Source: Rhodothalassium salexigens DSM 2132
Lineage (GTDB): Bacteria; Pseudomonadota; Alphaproteobacteria; Sphingomonadales; Rhodothalassiaceae
DNA length: 64,000 bases
Assembly: GCF_004341375.1 (NCBI RefSeq)
Contig: NZ_SLXO01000001.1
Coordinates: forward strand, 124,001 to 188,000
Direction of reading: 5' to 3'
The translations under genes and the position numbers were made by a program. This document shows positions 26,143 through 35,780 of the stretch, piece after piece. The notes beneath the pieces were generated by a model, which was not told the DNA's origin, searched no databases, and worked only from the letters and a program-made list of their open reading frames with translations. Each line of letters starts with the position of its first letter. The stretch's first letter is position 1.

Positions 26143-26699
26143 GCGGAGCGTTCGACAAAAAAGACCTGAAACGGCGGATGGACGGCGCGGTGGACGCGCT
26201 GAAGCACGAATTCTCGGGCCTGCGCACCGGCCGGGCGAGCGCCAGCCTGCTCGACCCCGTAACGGTGACCGTCTATGGCAGCAGCATGCCGATCAACCAG
26301 GTCGGCTCGATCACGGTGCCCGAGCCGCGCATGCTCGCCGTCCAGGTCTGGGACCAGAACAATGTCGGCGCGGTCGAGAAAGCGATTCGCAATGCCGGCA
26401 TCGGTCTCAACCCGATGATCGACGGCCAGACCATCCGGGTACCGGTGCCCGAACTCAATGAAGAACGGCGCAAGGAATTGACCAAAGTTGCGGGCAAATA
26501 TGCCGAACAGGCGCGCATTGCCGTGCGCAACGTGCGCCGTGACGGCATGGAGGGCCTGAAAAAGTTGGAGAAGGATGGCGAGATCGGTGAAGATGACGCC
26601 AAGCGGCGTGCCGACGAGGTCCAAAAAATGACCGATTCCACCATCAAGGAAATCGACAGCCTGCTGGAAGCAAAAGAAAAGGAAATCATGCAGGTCTGA
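26139..26699 (+). CDS. frr: Ribosome recycling factor
   Basis: This 186-residue factor splits post-termination ribosomes with EF-G. The chain contains [15 protein letters not shown] and [20 protein letters not shown], characteristic of the family, and ends in a coiled-coil helix. The ATG at 26139 overlaps the pyrH stop and follows a GGAGAGG site at about ten bases, so an alternative reading from 26109 is rejected. Confidence 0.97.
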   Translation: MSGAFDKKDLKRRMDGAVDALKHEFSGLRTGRASASLLDPVTVTVYGSSMPINQVGSITVPEPRMLAVQVWDQNNVGAVEKAIRNAGIGLNPMIDGQTIRVPVPELNEERRKELTKVAGKYAEQARIAVRNVRRDGMEGLKKLEKDGEIGEDDAKRRADEVQKMTDSTIKEIDSLLEAKEKEIMQV

Positions 26700-26738
26700 C
26701 GATCGGGTCTGAGGATTGAGTCTTAGGATTCTGGCGCC

Positions 26739-27473
26739 ATGTTGCACGCCAAGCCCCAAATCGAAGCCAGCGTCGCACAGCCGCGCCACGTTGCCATCAT
26801 CATGGACGGCAACGGACGCTGGGCGGCGCGCCGCCGCCTGCCGCGCGCCTTCGGCCACCGTCAAGGCGCGGAAGCCGTGCGCCGGGCGGTGCGCGCGGCG
26901 GTGCGCCAGGGCGTTTCGGTGCTGACGCTTTATGCCTTCTCGTCCGAGAACTGGAAGCGGCCGCCCGACGAGATCGACGATCTGATGGGGCTGCTTCGCC
27001 ACTATCTGCGCCGCGAGGTGGACGAATTGGACGCCCAGGGCGTGCGCGTGCGGGTGATCGGCTCGCGCGATCGGCTGTCGGCCGATATCCTGTCGCTGAT
27101 CGACATGGCCGAGCGGCGCACTGCGGCCAACGGCACCATGCAACTGGTGCTGGCGCTGAATTACGGCGCCCAGGGCGAGATCGTCAGTGCGGTGCGCTGC
27201 ATCGCCTCGTCGATCGCGCGCGGCGAAATGACCGCCGACCAGGTCACCGAAGAGACCGTCGCCCGGCATCTGTTCACCAACGATCTGCCGGACCCGGATC
27301 TGATCATCCGCACCAGCGGTGAAAAACGGCTGTCCAATTTTCTGTTGTGGCAGTCGGCCTATGCCGAGTTGGAGTTCATGGACGTGCTGTGGCCCGACTT
27401 TCAGGAAAGCCACCTCGATTCAGCGATCGAGGATTTCCGCACCCGCGACCGCCGTTTCGGCGCCCGATCCTGA
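26739..27473 (+). CDS. uppS: Undecaprenyl diphosphate synthase
   Basis: This 244-residue cis-prenyltransferase makes the C55 carrier for cell-wall synthesis. IIMDGNGRWA holds the catalytic Asp, GHRQGAEAVRR and YAFSSENWKRP bind the allylic substrate, and DLIIRTSGEKRLSNF completes the site. Length is normal. It lies 17 bases before cdsA and supplies the same envelope pathways as dxr downstream. Confidence 0.97.
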   Translation: MLHAKPQIEASVAQPRHVAIIMDGNGRWAARRRLPRAFGHRQGAEAVRRAVRAAVRQGVSVLTLYAFSSENWKRPPDEIDDLMGLLRHYLRREVDELDAQGVRVRVIGSRDRLSADILSLIDMAERRTAANGTMQLVLALNYGAQGEIVSAVRCIASSIARGEMTADQVTEETVARHLFTNDLPDPDLIIRTSGEKRLSNFLLWQSAYAELEFMDVLWPDFQESHLDSAIEDFRTRDRRFGARS

Positions 27474-27490
27474 CCCCGCCCCGGACGCCC

Positions 27491-28300
27491 ATGGCGCACC
27501 GTCTTTTCCAGGGTCTGTTGCCCCGCATCCTGTCGGCTTTGGTGCTGATCCCGTTGGCGTTGGGCGCGGTCAGCGCCGGCGGGCCGATCTTCGCCGCCAT
27601 GGTCGCGGTGGCCGGTCTGGTCATGGCGACCGAATTCGCCCGCCTGTTCGCCGACGCCGGCTGGACGGCGCGCGGGCTCGGGCGCTTCTACCTGCCGCTC
27701 AACATCGCCATCGCGCTGGCGCTGCCGGCGTTGACCTGGGGCGGGCTCGAAGGCCAGGCGCTGGTGGCGGTGGCCGGGGGCGCCGGTCTGGTGGTCCTGC
27801 TGGGCTGGCTGTTCGACCGCACCGGGCCTGTTTGGGGCGGCGTTGCCGGGCTTTATGTCTGGCTGCCCTGTTTCTGTCTTGCCTGGATGCGTGGGCAGGA
27901 GGGCGGGCTTGGCTGGGTGGTCTGGGCATTCCTGCTGGTCTGGGCCACCGACATCGGCGGCTATTTTGCCGGCAAGCTGATCGGCGGGCCCAAGCTGATG
28001 CCCCGGGTCAGCCCGAACAAGACCTGGGCCGGGGCGGTCGGCGGTCTGGTTTGTGCGGCGGCGAGCTCTGCCGTGTGCGGTTGGGTCTTTGAGGCGTTGC
28101 CGCTGTCCCTTACCCTTGGTATGAGCCTGCCACTGGCGGCGTGGAGCCAGCTGGGCGACATGGCGGAAAGCGCCATCAAACGCCGGTTCGGTGTCAAGGA
28201 TTCGGGGCGGTTGATCCCCGGCCACGGGGGTATGATGGATCGGGTCGACGGCTTGGTCTTCGTCACGCCGGTCCTTGCCGCCACGATCCTGTTTCTTTGA
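27491..28300 (+). CDS. cdsA: Phosphatidate cytidylyltransferase
   Basis: This 269-residue membrane enzyme makes CDP-diacylglycerol for phospholipid synthesis. It has about seven to eight hydrophobic segments and the CdsA signature SAIKRRFGVKDSGRLIPGHG near the C terminus. The ATG at 27491 lies 17 bases after uppS. PgpA later in the window works in the same phospholipid pathway. Confidence 0.95.
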   Translation: MAHRLFQGLLPRILSALVLIPLALGAVSAGGPIFAAMVAVAGLVMATEFARLFADAGWTARGLGRFYLPLNIAIALALPALTWGGLEGQALVAVAGGAGLVVLLGWLFDRTGPVWGGVAGLYVWLPCFCLAWMRGQEGGLGWVVWAFLLVWATDIGGYFAGKLIGGPKLMPRVSPNKTWAGAVGGLVCAAASSAVCGWVFEALPLSLTLGMSLPLAAWSQLGDMAESAIKRRFGVKDSGRLIPGHGGMMDRVDGLVFVTPVLAATILFL

Positions 28301-28319
28301 GCCAAGGCAGCACACAGCG

Positions 28320-29501
28320 ATGAAAGACAGCAATCCGAGCCACGCACCGAAGGCGGTCACCATTCTGGGCTCGACCGGCTCGGTGGGGGCGAACACGCTG
28401 GACCTGATCGGCCGCGACCCGGATGCCTACACGGTGGTCGCCCTGACCGCCAACGAGAATGTGGCCGCGCTGGCCGACCAATGCCGGCGTTTCCGTCCGC
28501 AGATGGCGGTGATCGCCAACCCCGAGCGCTATGGCGACCTGGTCGCCGCGCTCGATGGCACCGGCATTGAGGTGCGCGCCGGCGCCGACGCGGTGATCGA
28601 GGCGGCGAGCCTGCCCGCCGACTGGCTGATGGGCGCCATCGTCGGCGCCGCCGGGCTCAAGCCGACCATGGCTGCGGTCGAACGCGGCACCACCGTGGCG
28701 CTGGCCAACAAGGAATGCTTGGTGTGCGCCGGCGAGTTGGTGACCGCCGCGGTGGAGCGCTGCGGCTCGATCCTGTTGCCGGTGGATTCCGAGCATAACG
28801 CCATTTTCCAGGTGTTCGACTTCGACAAGGCCGACGACGTGTCGCGCATCCTGTTGACCGCGTCGGGCGGGCCGTTCCGCACCCGCGCGCGCGACAGCCT
28901 GGCCCAAGTGACGCCCGAGGAGGCGGTCGCCCATCCCAACTGGTCCATGGGCGCCAAGATTTCGGTCGACAGCGCCACGATGATGAACAAGGGCCTGGAA
29001 CTGATCGAAGCCTATCACCTGTTTCCGGTGCCCGAGGAGCGCATCGAGATCGTCGTCCACCCGCAATCGATTATCCATTCGATGGTGGAATATGCCGACG
29101 GCTCGGTATTGGCCCAGCTCGGGTCGCCCGACATGCGCACGCCCATCGGCTACACCCTCGGCTGGCCCGAGCGGATCGCTACACCGTCGCCGCGCCTTGA
29201 TTTCGCCACGCTGGCCCGGCTGGATTTCGAAGCCCCGGACCCCGACCGGTTCCCGGCCCTGACCCTGACGCGCGACGCGCTGCGCGCCGGCGGCAGCGCG
29301 CCGGCGGTGATGAACGCAGCCAATGAGGTGGCCGTGAAGCATTTCTTGAACCGCACGCTGAGTTTCCTCGGCATCACCGACGTGGTTGCCGAGACGCTGG
29401 CGGCCATGCCGGCGCGGCCGCTGGCCGATTTGGACGATGTGATCGCCCTCGACGCCGAGGCACGGCGCCGGGCCGAGGAAGCCGTGATGCGGCGCGCCTG
29501 A
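28320..29501 (+). CDS. dxr: 1-deoxy-D-xylulose 5-phosphate reductoisomerase
   Basis: This 393-residue enzyme makes methylerythritol 4-phosphate, the committed step of the MEP isoprenoid pathway. The NADPH-binding GSTGSVGANTL is near the N terminus, and the metal and substrate residues sit in LPVDSEHNAIFQ and SVDSATMMNKGLE. It starts 19 bases after cdsA. The MEP pathway feeds UppS and presumably the prenyltransferase at 3989. Confidence 0.97.
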   Translation: MKDSNPSHAPKAVTILGSTGSVGANTLDLIGRDPDAYTVVALTANENVAALADQCRRFRPQMAVIANPERYGDLVAALDGTGIEVRAGADAVIEAASLPADWLMGAIVGAAGLKPTMAAVERGTTVALANKECLVCAGELVTAAVERCGSILLPVDSEHNAIFQVFDFDKADDVSRILLTASGGPFRTRARDSLAQVTPEEAVAHPNWSMGAKISVDSATMMNKGLELIEAYHLFPVPEERIEIVVHPQSIIHSMVEYADGSVLAQLGSPDMRTPIGYTLGWPERIATPSPRLDFATLARLDFEAPDPDRFPALTLTRDALRAGGSAPAVMNAANEVAVKHFLNRTLSFLGITDVVAETLAAMPARPLADLDDVIALDAEARRRAEEAVMRRA

Positions 29502-29541
29502 TCTGCCGACCCGCCCCAAACGCCCCTAGGAGCCGTCGCCC

Positions 29542-30642
29542 ATGGAAGCCGACACGCCAGGCCTGCTGTACACGCTGGGCGCCTTTGCGCTGGCGCTTGG
29601 CGTGCTCGTGTTCATCCACGAGTGGGGCCACTACTATGTGGGCCGCCTCTTAGGGGTGGGGGCGGAGGCCTTTTCGATCGGGTTCGGGCCGGAGATCGCC
29701 GGCTGGACCGACCGTCGCGGCACTCGCTGGCGGGTCAGCCTGATCCCCTTGGGCGGCTATGTGAAGTTTGTCGGCGACATGAACCCGGCGAGCGTGCCCG
29801 ACGCCCGCCAGTCGGCGGAAGACGCGCCGCCGGACGCCTTCCACACCAAGGCGCTGTGGCGACGGGCGCTGATCGTTGGCGCCGGCCCGGCGGTCAATCT
29901 GGCGTTTGCGGTGCTGATCTTCGCCGCCACCTTCTGGATCAACGGCCAGAGCGTCAATCCCGCGATCGTCGAGGATCTGGTGCCCGGGTCGGCAGCCGAA
30001 GCCGCCGGCATCCAGCCCGGCGATCGGATCGTCGCGGTCGACGGGGAGCGCATCGACCGCTTCACGGAGTTGAACCGGCGGGTGCGCATCAACGCCGGCA
30101 CGCCCATGTCGGTGACCGTGCTGCGCGCCGGCGACCGGCGCACCCTGACCATCACGCCCGATCGGATCGAACGCGAGGATCGGTTCGGCAACCGCTACAC
30201 CATCGGCCAGTTGGGCATTTATCGCCAAGCCACCGAGCAAGTGCGCCAGCTGTCGCTGCCCATGGCGCTGGTGGAAGGGGTGCGCGAGACCGGGCGAACC
30301 GCCCAGACCATGTATGTGGCTCTGCGCCAAATCATTCTCGGGCTGCGGCCGGTGGAGGATCTGAGTGGACCGGTCAAGATTGCGCAATATTCGGGCCAGC
30401 AACTTTCGCTTGGTGCCGAGACCTTCATCTTGTTCATGGCGTTGATCTCGGTCAATCTCGGGCTCGTCAACCTGCTGCCCATTCCGGTTCTTGACGGGGG
30501 GCACCTGCTCTTTTACGCCATCGAAGCGGTCACAGGGGGGCCGGTCCCGCCTCGGGTGCAGGAATTGGGCAATCTCATCGGTTTGGCGCTGGTGCTCAGT
30601 CTCATGCTCCTGGTCACCTGGAACGACGTTTCATCGCTATAG
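29542..30642 (+). CDS. rseP: Site-2 zinc protease RseP
   Basis: This 366-residue intramembrane protease has the zinc motif HEWGH at residues 26-30 within the first membrane helix, one PDZ domain (around 120-210, with GSAAEAAGIQPGDRIVAVDG) and the C-terminal NLLPIPVLDGGHLLFY helix with its metal-binding Asp. A single PDZ is shorter than the two of Escherichia coli but usual in alphaproteobacteria. It sits between dxr and bamA as usual and likely cleaves anti-sigma factors in envelope stress. Confidence 0.95.
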   Translation: MEADTPGLLYTLGAFALALGVLVFIHEWGHYYVGRLLGVGAEAFSIGFGPEIAGWTDRRGTRWRVSLIPLGGYVKFVGDMNPASVPDARQSAEDAPPDAFHTKALWRRALIVGAGPAVNLAFAVLIFAATFWINGQSVNPAIVEDLVPGSAAEAAGIQPGDRIVAVDGERIDRFTELNRRVRINAGTPMSVTVLRAGDRRTLTITPDRIEREDRFGNRYTIGQLGIYRQATEQVRQLSLPMALVEGVRETGRTAQTMYVALRQIILGLRPVEDLSGPVKIAQYSGQQLSLGAETFILFMALISVNLGLVNLLPIPVLDGGHLLFYAIEAVTGGPVPPRVQELGNLIGLALVLSLMLLVTWNDVSSL

Positions 30643-30692
30643 CGGCGGTCGCCGGGCATTGCGGCCGGTTTATCAATTGGGGGTTTTCTGCC

Positions 30693-33074
30693 GTGTCATT
30701 TTTTTGTCGGCTTGCGGCCTGGGGGGTGATCCTGGTGGGCTTGGGCGTGGTTGCGCCGCGCGCTGTGCCGCCGGCCAACGCTCAGACACAGACCGGCACG
30801 ATCTCGCGCATCGAGGTGGTCGGCAACCAGCGCATCGAGGCGGGTACGGTGATTTCCTATCTGACCGTGCGGCCGGGCGACCGGTTCGACCCGCAGCGCC
30901 TGAACGACAGCCTCAAGGCGCTGGTCAATACCGGGCTGTTCGCCGACGTGGCGTTCCAGACCCGCGGCAGCGTGCTGGTGATCGCGGTCGAAGAAAACCC
31001 GATCATCAACCGCATTCGCTTCGACGGCAACGACAAGCTGGACAATGACGAGTTGCAGGAAGAGGCGCAGTTGCGCCCGCGCCAGGTGTTCACCCGCGCC
31101 AAGGTCCGCGCCGACGTCCAGCGGATGCTGGAGATCTACCGCGCCAAGGGCCATTTCGCGGCGATCATCGAGCCCAAGATCGTGTCGCTGTCGCAAAACC
31201 GGGTCGACCTGGTCTACGAGATATCCGAAGGCCCCAAGTCCAAGGTTCGGCGGATCAACTTCATCGGCAACAAGGCGTTTTCCGACGGCGAGTTGCGCGG
31301 CGAGATGGTCTCGGTCGAGGCACGCTGGTGGAAGCTGTTCACCTCGTTCGACACCTATGACCCCGACCGGCTGGCGTTCGACGCCTCGGAGCTGCGCGGC
31401 TTCTATCAGGATCAGGGCTATGCCGACTTCCGGCTGATCTCCCAGGTTTCGGAACTGACGCCTGACCGCAAGGATTTCATCGTCACCTTCGTGGTCGACG
31501 AGGGCGAGATCTACACCTTCGGCAACATCGAGGTGGAAAGCGAGATCCGCGACATCAATCCGCAACTGTTCCGCGGCTTCTTGAACATTCGCGAAGGCGG
31601 CACTTTTTCGGCCAGCGGGATTTCCAACAGTGTCGACAATCTGACCAACGCCGCCGGCGTGCTCGGCTTTGCGTTCGTCAACATCGCCGTCGACCAGACC
31701 CGCAACCGCGAAGACCGGACCATCGACGTGAAGTTCACCGTCGAGTCCGCGCCGCGGGTCTATGTGGAACGCATCGACGTGCGCGGCAATGTGCGCACGC
31801 TCGACCGGGTGATCCGCCGCGAAATGCGGCTGAGCGAGGGCGATGCCTTCAACCTGTCGAAGCAGGAACGCTCGCGCCAGCGCATCCAGCAACTGGGCTT
31901 CTTCCGCGAGGTGGAGATCGAGCAACTGCCGGGTAGCCAGAACGACCGTATCGTCCTCGACGTGTCGGTGCAGGAGGAGGCGACCGGCAGCGTCAGCCTC
32001 AGTGCTGCCTTCTCGTCGTTCGCCGCGTTCTCGTTCCAGTTCGGGTTGCAGCAGCGCAACTTCTTGGGCAAGGGACAGAATCTGGCGTTCAACTTCTCGA
32101 TCTCGGCCTTGTCCACCAACACCAGCATCAGCTTCACCGAACCGTGGCTGTTCGGGCGCGAACTGCGCGGCGGGTTCGACATCTTCCGCACCGATATCAA
32201 CAACACCGTGCGCGGCGTGCGGATCTCGGCGTTCGAGCAGACCAGCTACGGGCTGACCTTGCGCGCCGGCCTGCCGCTGACCGAATATGTGGGCCTGGGC
32301 GTCAACTACACGATCCGGTCGGACGACATCACGCCGCGAACCACCGGCGATGCGGTGTTCAACCTGTTGCTCAACCAGCAATCGGGCGATTTCCTGACCT
32401 CGCAGTTGGGCTATAATCTGGTTTACAACACGCTCAACCATCCGATCCGGCCGACCCGGGGCACGCGCGCCACGTTCAGCCAGAACTTTGCCGGTCTGGG
32501 CGGCGATATCACCCGGCTGACCACCCGCTTCGATTATGACCGGTTCACGCCGCTGTGGTACGGCTTCGTCTTCCGGCTTGGGCTCGAAGGCGGCTTTGTC
32601 GAAGGTCTGGGCCAGCCTGTGCGCACCCAGGACGCCTTCTTCATCGGCGGTCCGCGCATTCGCGGCTTCGATAACTCGGGCATCGGTCCGCGTGAGTTGC
32701 TGGTTGACGACGACGGCACCGTTTTGGATTCCAGCCGGCAATTCCCGCTCGGCGGCAACGCCTTCTATCTGGGCACGGCGGAATTGTTCCTGCCGCTTGG
32801 CGAAGGCGCGCGCGAGTTGGGCGTTCAGGCCAGCGCGTTTGCCGACGTGGGCTCGTTGTGGGATACCGATTTCGAGGAGTTCGCGACGACGCAGCAACAG
32901 CTCAACGCGCTCAACTTCGCGGACAGTTCGCAGCCGCGGCTGGCGGTCGGGTTCGGGGTCTCGTGGGAGTCGCCGTTCGGGCCGTTCCGCATCGATCTGG
33001 CGTGGCCGATCCTCAAACAAGAGAATGTGGACAACACGCAGACCCTTCAATTCAACGTGGGAACCTCTTTCTGA
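30693..33074 (+). CDS. bamA: Outer-membrane assembly factor BamA
   Basis: This 793-residue protein inserts beta-barrel proteins into the outer membrane. A signal peptide ends near PPANAQ (about residue 30), five POTRA domains follow to about residue 420, and the barrel ends with Phe. The lid-lock region FIGGPRIRGFDNSGIGPR is present. A GTG start at 30693 is used. The stop TGA shares its last base with the ompH ATG, so the two are coupled. Confidence 0.96.
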   Translation: MSFFCRLAAWGVILVGLGVVAPRAVPPANAQTQTGTISRIEVVGNQRIEAGTVISYLTVRPGDRFDPQRLNDSLKALVNTGLFADVAFQTRGSVLVIAVEENPIINRIRFDGNDKLDNDELQEEAQLRPRQVFTRAKVRADVQRMLEIYRAKGHFAAIIEPKIVSLSQNRVDLVYEISEGPKSKVRRINFIGNKAFSDGELRGEMVSVEARWWKLFTSFDTYDPDRLAFDASELRGFYQDQGYADFRLISQVSELTPDRKDFIVTFVVDEGEIYTFGNIEVESEIRDINPQLFRGFLNIREGGTFSASGISNSVDNLTNAAGVLGFAFVNIAVDQTRNREDRTIDVKFTVESAPRVYVERIDVRGNVRTLDRVIRREMRLSEGDAFNLSKQERSRQRIQQLGFFREVEIEQLPGSQNDRIVLDVSVQEEATGSVSLSAAFSSFAAFSFQFGLQQRNFLGKGQNLAFNFSISALSTNTSISFTEPWLFGRELRGGFDIFRTDINNTVRGVRISAFEQTSYGLTLRAGLPLTEYVGLGVNYTIRSDDITPRTTGDAVFNLLLNQQSGDFLTSQLGYNLVYNTLNHPIRPTRGTRATFSQNFAGLGGDITRLTTRFDYDRFTPLWYGFVFRLGLEGGFVEGLGQPVRTQDAFFIGGPRIRGFDNSGIGPRELLVDDDGTVLDSSRQFPLGGNAFYLGTAELFLPLGEGARELGVQASAFADVGSLWDTDFEEFATTQQQLNALNFADSSQPRLAVGFGVSWESPFGPFRIDLAWPILKQENVDNTQTLQFNVGTSF

Positions 33075-33643
33075 TGACACGGATACCTTTTCTGACGACA
33101 GCCTTTGCCGTCCTGATGACCCTGGTGGCCGGCGCCGCCGCCGCGCAAGACACGCCGGTGGCCCGCATCCTGGTGGTCGACTTCCAACGGGTGAACAATG
33201 ACAGCCTGGTGGGCCAGGATATCGCCGCCCAGATGCAAAGCTTCCGCGTCGACATGGAAGGCCGGCAGCGCGAATTGCAGGAGGCGCTGCGCTCCAAGGT
33301 GGAAGAGCTGCAAGCCCAGCGGAACATGCTCAGCGAAGAGGTGCTGCAAGAGCGCGTCCAGGGCATCCAGCAAGAAGAGCAGGCCGCCAACCAGGAAGTG
33401 CGCGACCTGATGAACCGCGGCCAGAACGCCATGCAGCAGGCCCGCCTCGAAGTGCGCCGGGTACTGCGCCCGATCATCAAGGGCATCATGGAAGAGCGCG
33501 ACGCCACCATGGTGCTGGACAAGAATATCGTCAGCCAGCACGTCTCGGGCCTCGACGTCACCACCGCGGTGATCGAACGCCTGGACGCCGAAATGGCCAG
33601 CTTCGACGTCAACCTGCCCACCAAGGGCGAAGGCGGGAACTGA
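33074..33643 (+). CDS. Skp/OmpH-family periplasmic chaperone
   Basis: This 189-residue protein has a signal peptide (about 1-24, ending AAAAQ) and a long charged coiled-coil domain (RQRELQEALRSKVEELQAQ) with family-typical VLDKNIV near the end. Skp proteins hold unfolded outer-membrane proteins in the periplasm for BamA. It starts on the last base of the bamA stop codon. The gene after it is normally lpxD, but here fabZ follows after 199 bases. Confidence 0.9.
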   Translation: MTRIPFLTTAFAVLMTLVAGAAAAQDTPVARILVVDFQRVNNDSLVGQDIAAQMQSFRVDMEGRQRELQEALRSKVEELQAQRNMLSEEVLQERVQGIQQEEQAANQEVRDLMNRGQNAMQQARLEVRRVLRPIIKGIMEERDATMVLDKNIVSQHVSGLDVTTAVIERLDAEMASFDVNLPTKGEGGN

Positions 33644-33842
33644 CCGCACACCCGCGCCGATCCGCCCGGGCCGGACCGACCCCGGCGGATCGGCGGCGTC
33701 GAGACCGTTGATTGACGGGGCTGGGACGGGGCGTCCGGCCCCGTAGCGCGTTCCAGGCCGCCCGCCGCCGTTGGCCGCGTCGGGTCCCCAGCCCCTCGGG
33801 GCCCCCCACCGGTCCCCTGTGCCAGATAAGGAGAATAACGCC

Positions 33843-34310
33843 ATGTCGCAGACCCTGGAGGTTCTGGAGATTCAGCAGGTGTTGGAACACCTGCCGCATC
33901 GGTATCCGTTCCTGCTGATCGACCGGCTGGAAGACATCGTGCCCAGCGAAAGCGCCACCGGCGTCAAGATGGTCACCATCAACGAGCCGTTCTTCCCGGG
34001 CCACTTCCCCGGCGCGCCGGTGATGCCGGGCGTGTTGATCATCGAGGCGATCGCCCAATCGGCGGCGGCCCTGGTGGTCCACAGCCTGGGCGACGACGGC
34101 TTTGGCCGGCTGGTCTATTTCATGACCATCGACAAGGCCCGGTTCCGCAAGCCGGTGCATCCGGGCAGCGTGCTCAAGCTGCACGTGCAGAAAGAACGCC
34201 AGCGCCGCGATGTCTGGCGCTTCGCCGGCACCGCCACGGTCGACGGCACGACGGTTGCCGAAGCGGTGATCTCGGCCATGCTGCTGCCCAAGGACGCCGC
34301 CGAGGGGTAA
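33843..34310 (+). CDS. fabZ: 3-hydroxyacyl-ACP dehydratase FabZ
   Basis: This 155-residue hot-dog-fold enzyme dehydrates 3-hydroxyacyl-ACP in fatty acid elongation. The catalytic His54 is in [14 protein letters not shown] and Glu68 follows in LIIEAIAQS. The start follows AAGGAGAATAACGCC. In related genomes fabZ sits between lpxD and lpxA; neither is here. A strong convergent terminator follows. Confidence 0.96.
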   Translation: MSQTLEVLEIQQVLEHLPHRYPFLLIDRLEDIVPSESATGVKMVTINEPFFPGHFPGAPVMPGVLIIEAIAQSAAALVVHSLGDDGFGRLVYFMTIDKARFRKPVHPGSVLKLHVQKERQRRDVWRFAGTATVDGTTVAEAVISAMLLPKDAAEG

Positions 34311-34348
34311 GCCCGCCGCGCCCGCGGCGTGGCGATGACCGGACAAAA

Positions 34349-34384
34349 AAGGCCGCGCCCGGAGACACCGGGCGCGGCCTTTGG
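34349..34384. terminator. Bidirectional terminator between fabZ and gltA
   Basis: A perfect 14-pair stem (arms 34349-34362 and 34368-34381, loop AGACA) is flanked by an A-run on the left (CAAAAAA) and TTGGTTT on the right. It lies between the convergent fabZ and gltA genes and should work best on the minus strand, where the A-run reads as U. Confidence 0.9.
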
Positions 34385-34419
34385 TTTGACCGCTTGGCGG
34401 TGCGGTTGGCGCTCTTGGC

Positions 34420-35709
34420 TCAGCCGCGTTCGTGGATCGGCTTGATGTCGCGCCGGGTCGGCCCGGTGTAGAGCTGACGGGGCCGGCCGATGCGCTGGCT
34501 CGGGTCCTCGATCATCTCGTTCCACTGGGCGATCCAGCCCGAGGTGCGGGCGAGCGCGAACAACACGGTGAACATGCTGCGCGGGAAGCCCATCGCCTTG
34601 AGGATAATGCCCGAATAGAAGTCCACATTGGGGTAGAGCTTCTTCTCGATAAAGTATTCGTCTTCAAGGGCGATGCGTTCAAGCTCGCGCGCGGTTTCGA
34701 ACAGCGGGTCGCTGACGCCCAGTTCGTCGAGCACCGCATGAGCGGCTTTCTGCATCACTTTGGCGCGCGGGTCGTAATTCTTGTAGACCCGGTGGCCGAA
34801 GCCCATCAGACGGAACGGGTCGTCCTTGTCTTTGGCCTTGGCGATGTAGGTCTGGATCTGGTCGGGCGTGCCGATCTCTTCGAGCATTTCGAGCGCCGCC
34901 TCGTTGGCGCCGCCATGGGCGGGGCCCCACAGGCTGGCGATGCCGGCGGCGATGCAGGCGAACGGGTTGGCACCCGACGAGCCGGCCAGCCGCACCGTCG
35001 ACGTGGACGCGTTCTGCTCATGGTCGGCATGGAGCGTGAAGATCAGGTCCATGGCGCGTTCCAGCGTCGGCGAGGGATGGTAGGTCTCGCACGGCACCGA
35101 GAACATCAAGTGCAGGAAGTTGGCCGAATAACTCAGATCGTTGCGCGGGTAGGTGAACGGCTGGCCGATCGAGTATTTATAGGCCATCGCCGCGATGGTC
35201 GGCATCTTGGCGATCAGGCGATAGCTGGCGATCAGCCGTTGCTTGGGGTCACGGATGTCGGTGCTGTCGTGATAGAAGGCCGACAGGGCGCCGACCACGC
35301 CGACCATGATCGCCATCGGGTGGGCGTCGCGGCGGAAGCCGTTGTAGAAGTTCTTCAGCTGTTCATGGACCATGGTGTGATAGGTCACGCCATGGACGAA
35401 GTCTTCTTTCTCCGACGCGGTCGGAAGGTCGCCGAACAGCAGCAGATAACAGACTTCCATATAGTCGCACTGTTCGGCCAGTTGCTCGATCGGATAGCCG
35501 CGATAGAGCAATTCGCCCTTGTCGCCGTCGATATAGGTGATCTTGGATTCGCAACTGGCCGTCGAGGCAAAGCCCGGGTCATAGGTGAACATGCCGGTCT
35601 GGCTGTACAACTGGCGGACATCGAGTACCGCCGGGCCTACCGTTCCCTCGCGATAGGGTAGGTCGGCGCTGGTGCCGTTGGACCCGTTGAGCGTGTAACT
35701 CTGAGACAT
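34420..35709 (-). CDS. gltA: Citrate synthase, type II
   Basis: This 429-residue enzyme condenses acetyl-CoA and oxaloacetate. The catalytic residues fall in [32 protein letters not shown] and [14 protein letters not shown], all intact. Length fits the NADH-regulated hexameric type of Gram-negative bacteria. The start follows AAGGAGAAAGGGA. It lies 71 bases downstream of gltX on the same strand, in the usual position for this group. Confidence 0.97.
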   Translation of the reverse strand: MSQSYTLNGSNGTSADLPYREGTVGPAVLDVRQLYSQTGMFTYDPGFASTASCESKITYIDGDKGELLYRGYPIEQLAEQCDYMEVCYLLLFGDLPTASEKEDFVHGVTYHTMVHEQLKNFYNGFRRDAHPMAIMVGVVGALSAFYHDSTDIRDPKQRLIASYRLIAKMPTIAAMAYKYSIGQPFTYPRNDLSYSANFLHLMFSVPCETYHPSPTLERAMDLIFTLHADHEQNASTSTVRLAGSSGANPFACIAAGIASLWGPAHGGANEAALEMLEEIGTPDQIQTYIAKAKDKDDPFRLMGFGHRVYKNYDPRAKVMQKAAHAVLDELGVSDPLFETARELERIALEDEYFIEKKLYPNVDFYSGIILKAMGFPRSMFTVLFALARTSGWIAQWNEMIEDPSQRIGRPRQLYTGPTRRDIKPIHERG

Positions 35710-35780
35710 TCCCTTTCTCCTTACCTAGAGACCCCATCGGGGGTCGGTCGGCATGGCGCTGCACCCGCCATGCCGGGCAG

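Noticed and set aside
30696-33080. A long open frame antisense to bamA
   Set aside because: Same shadow effect; bamA has signal peptide, POTRA domains and barrel motif, while the reverse reading has none.
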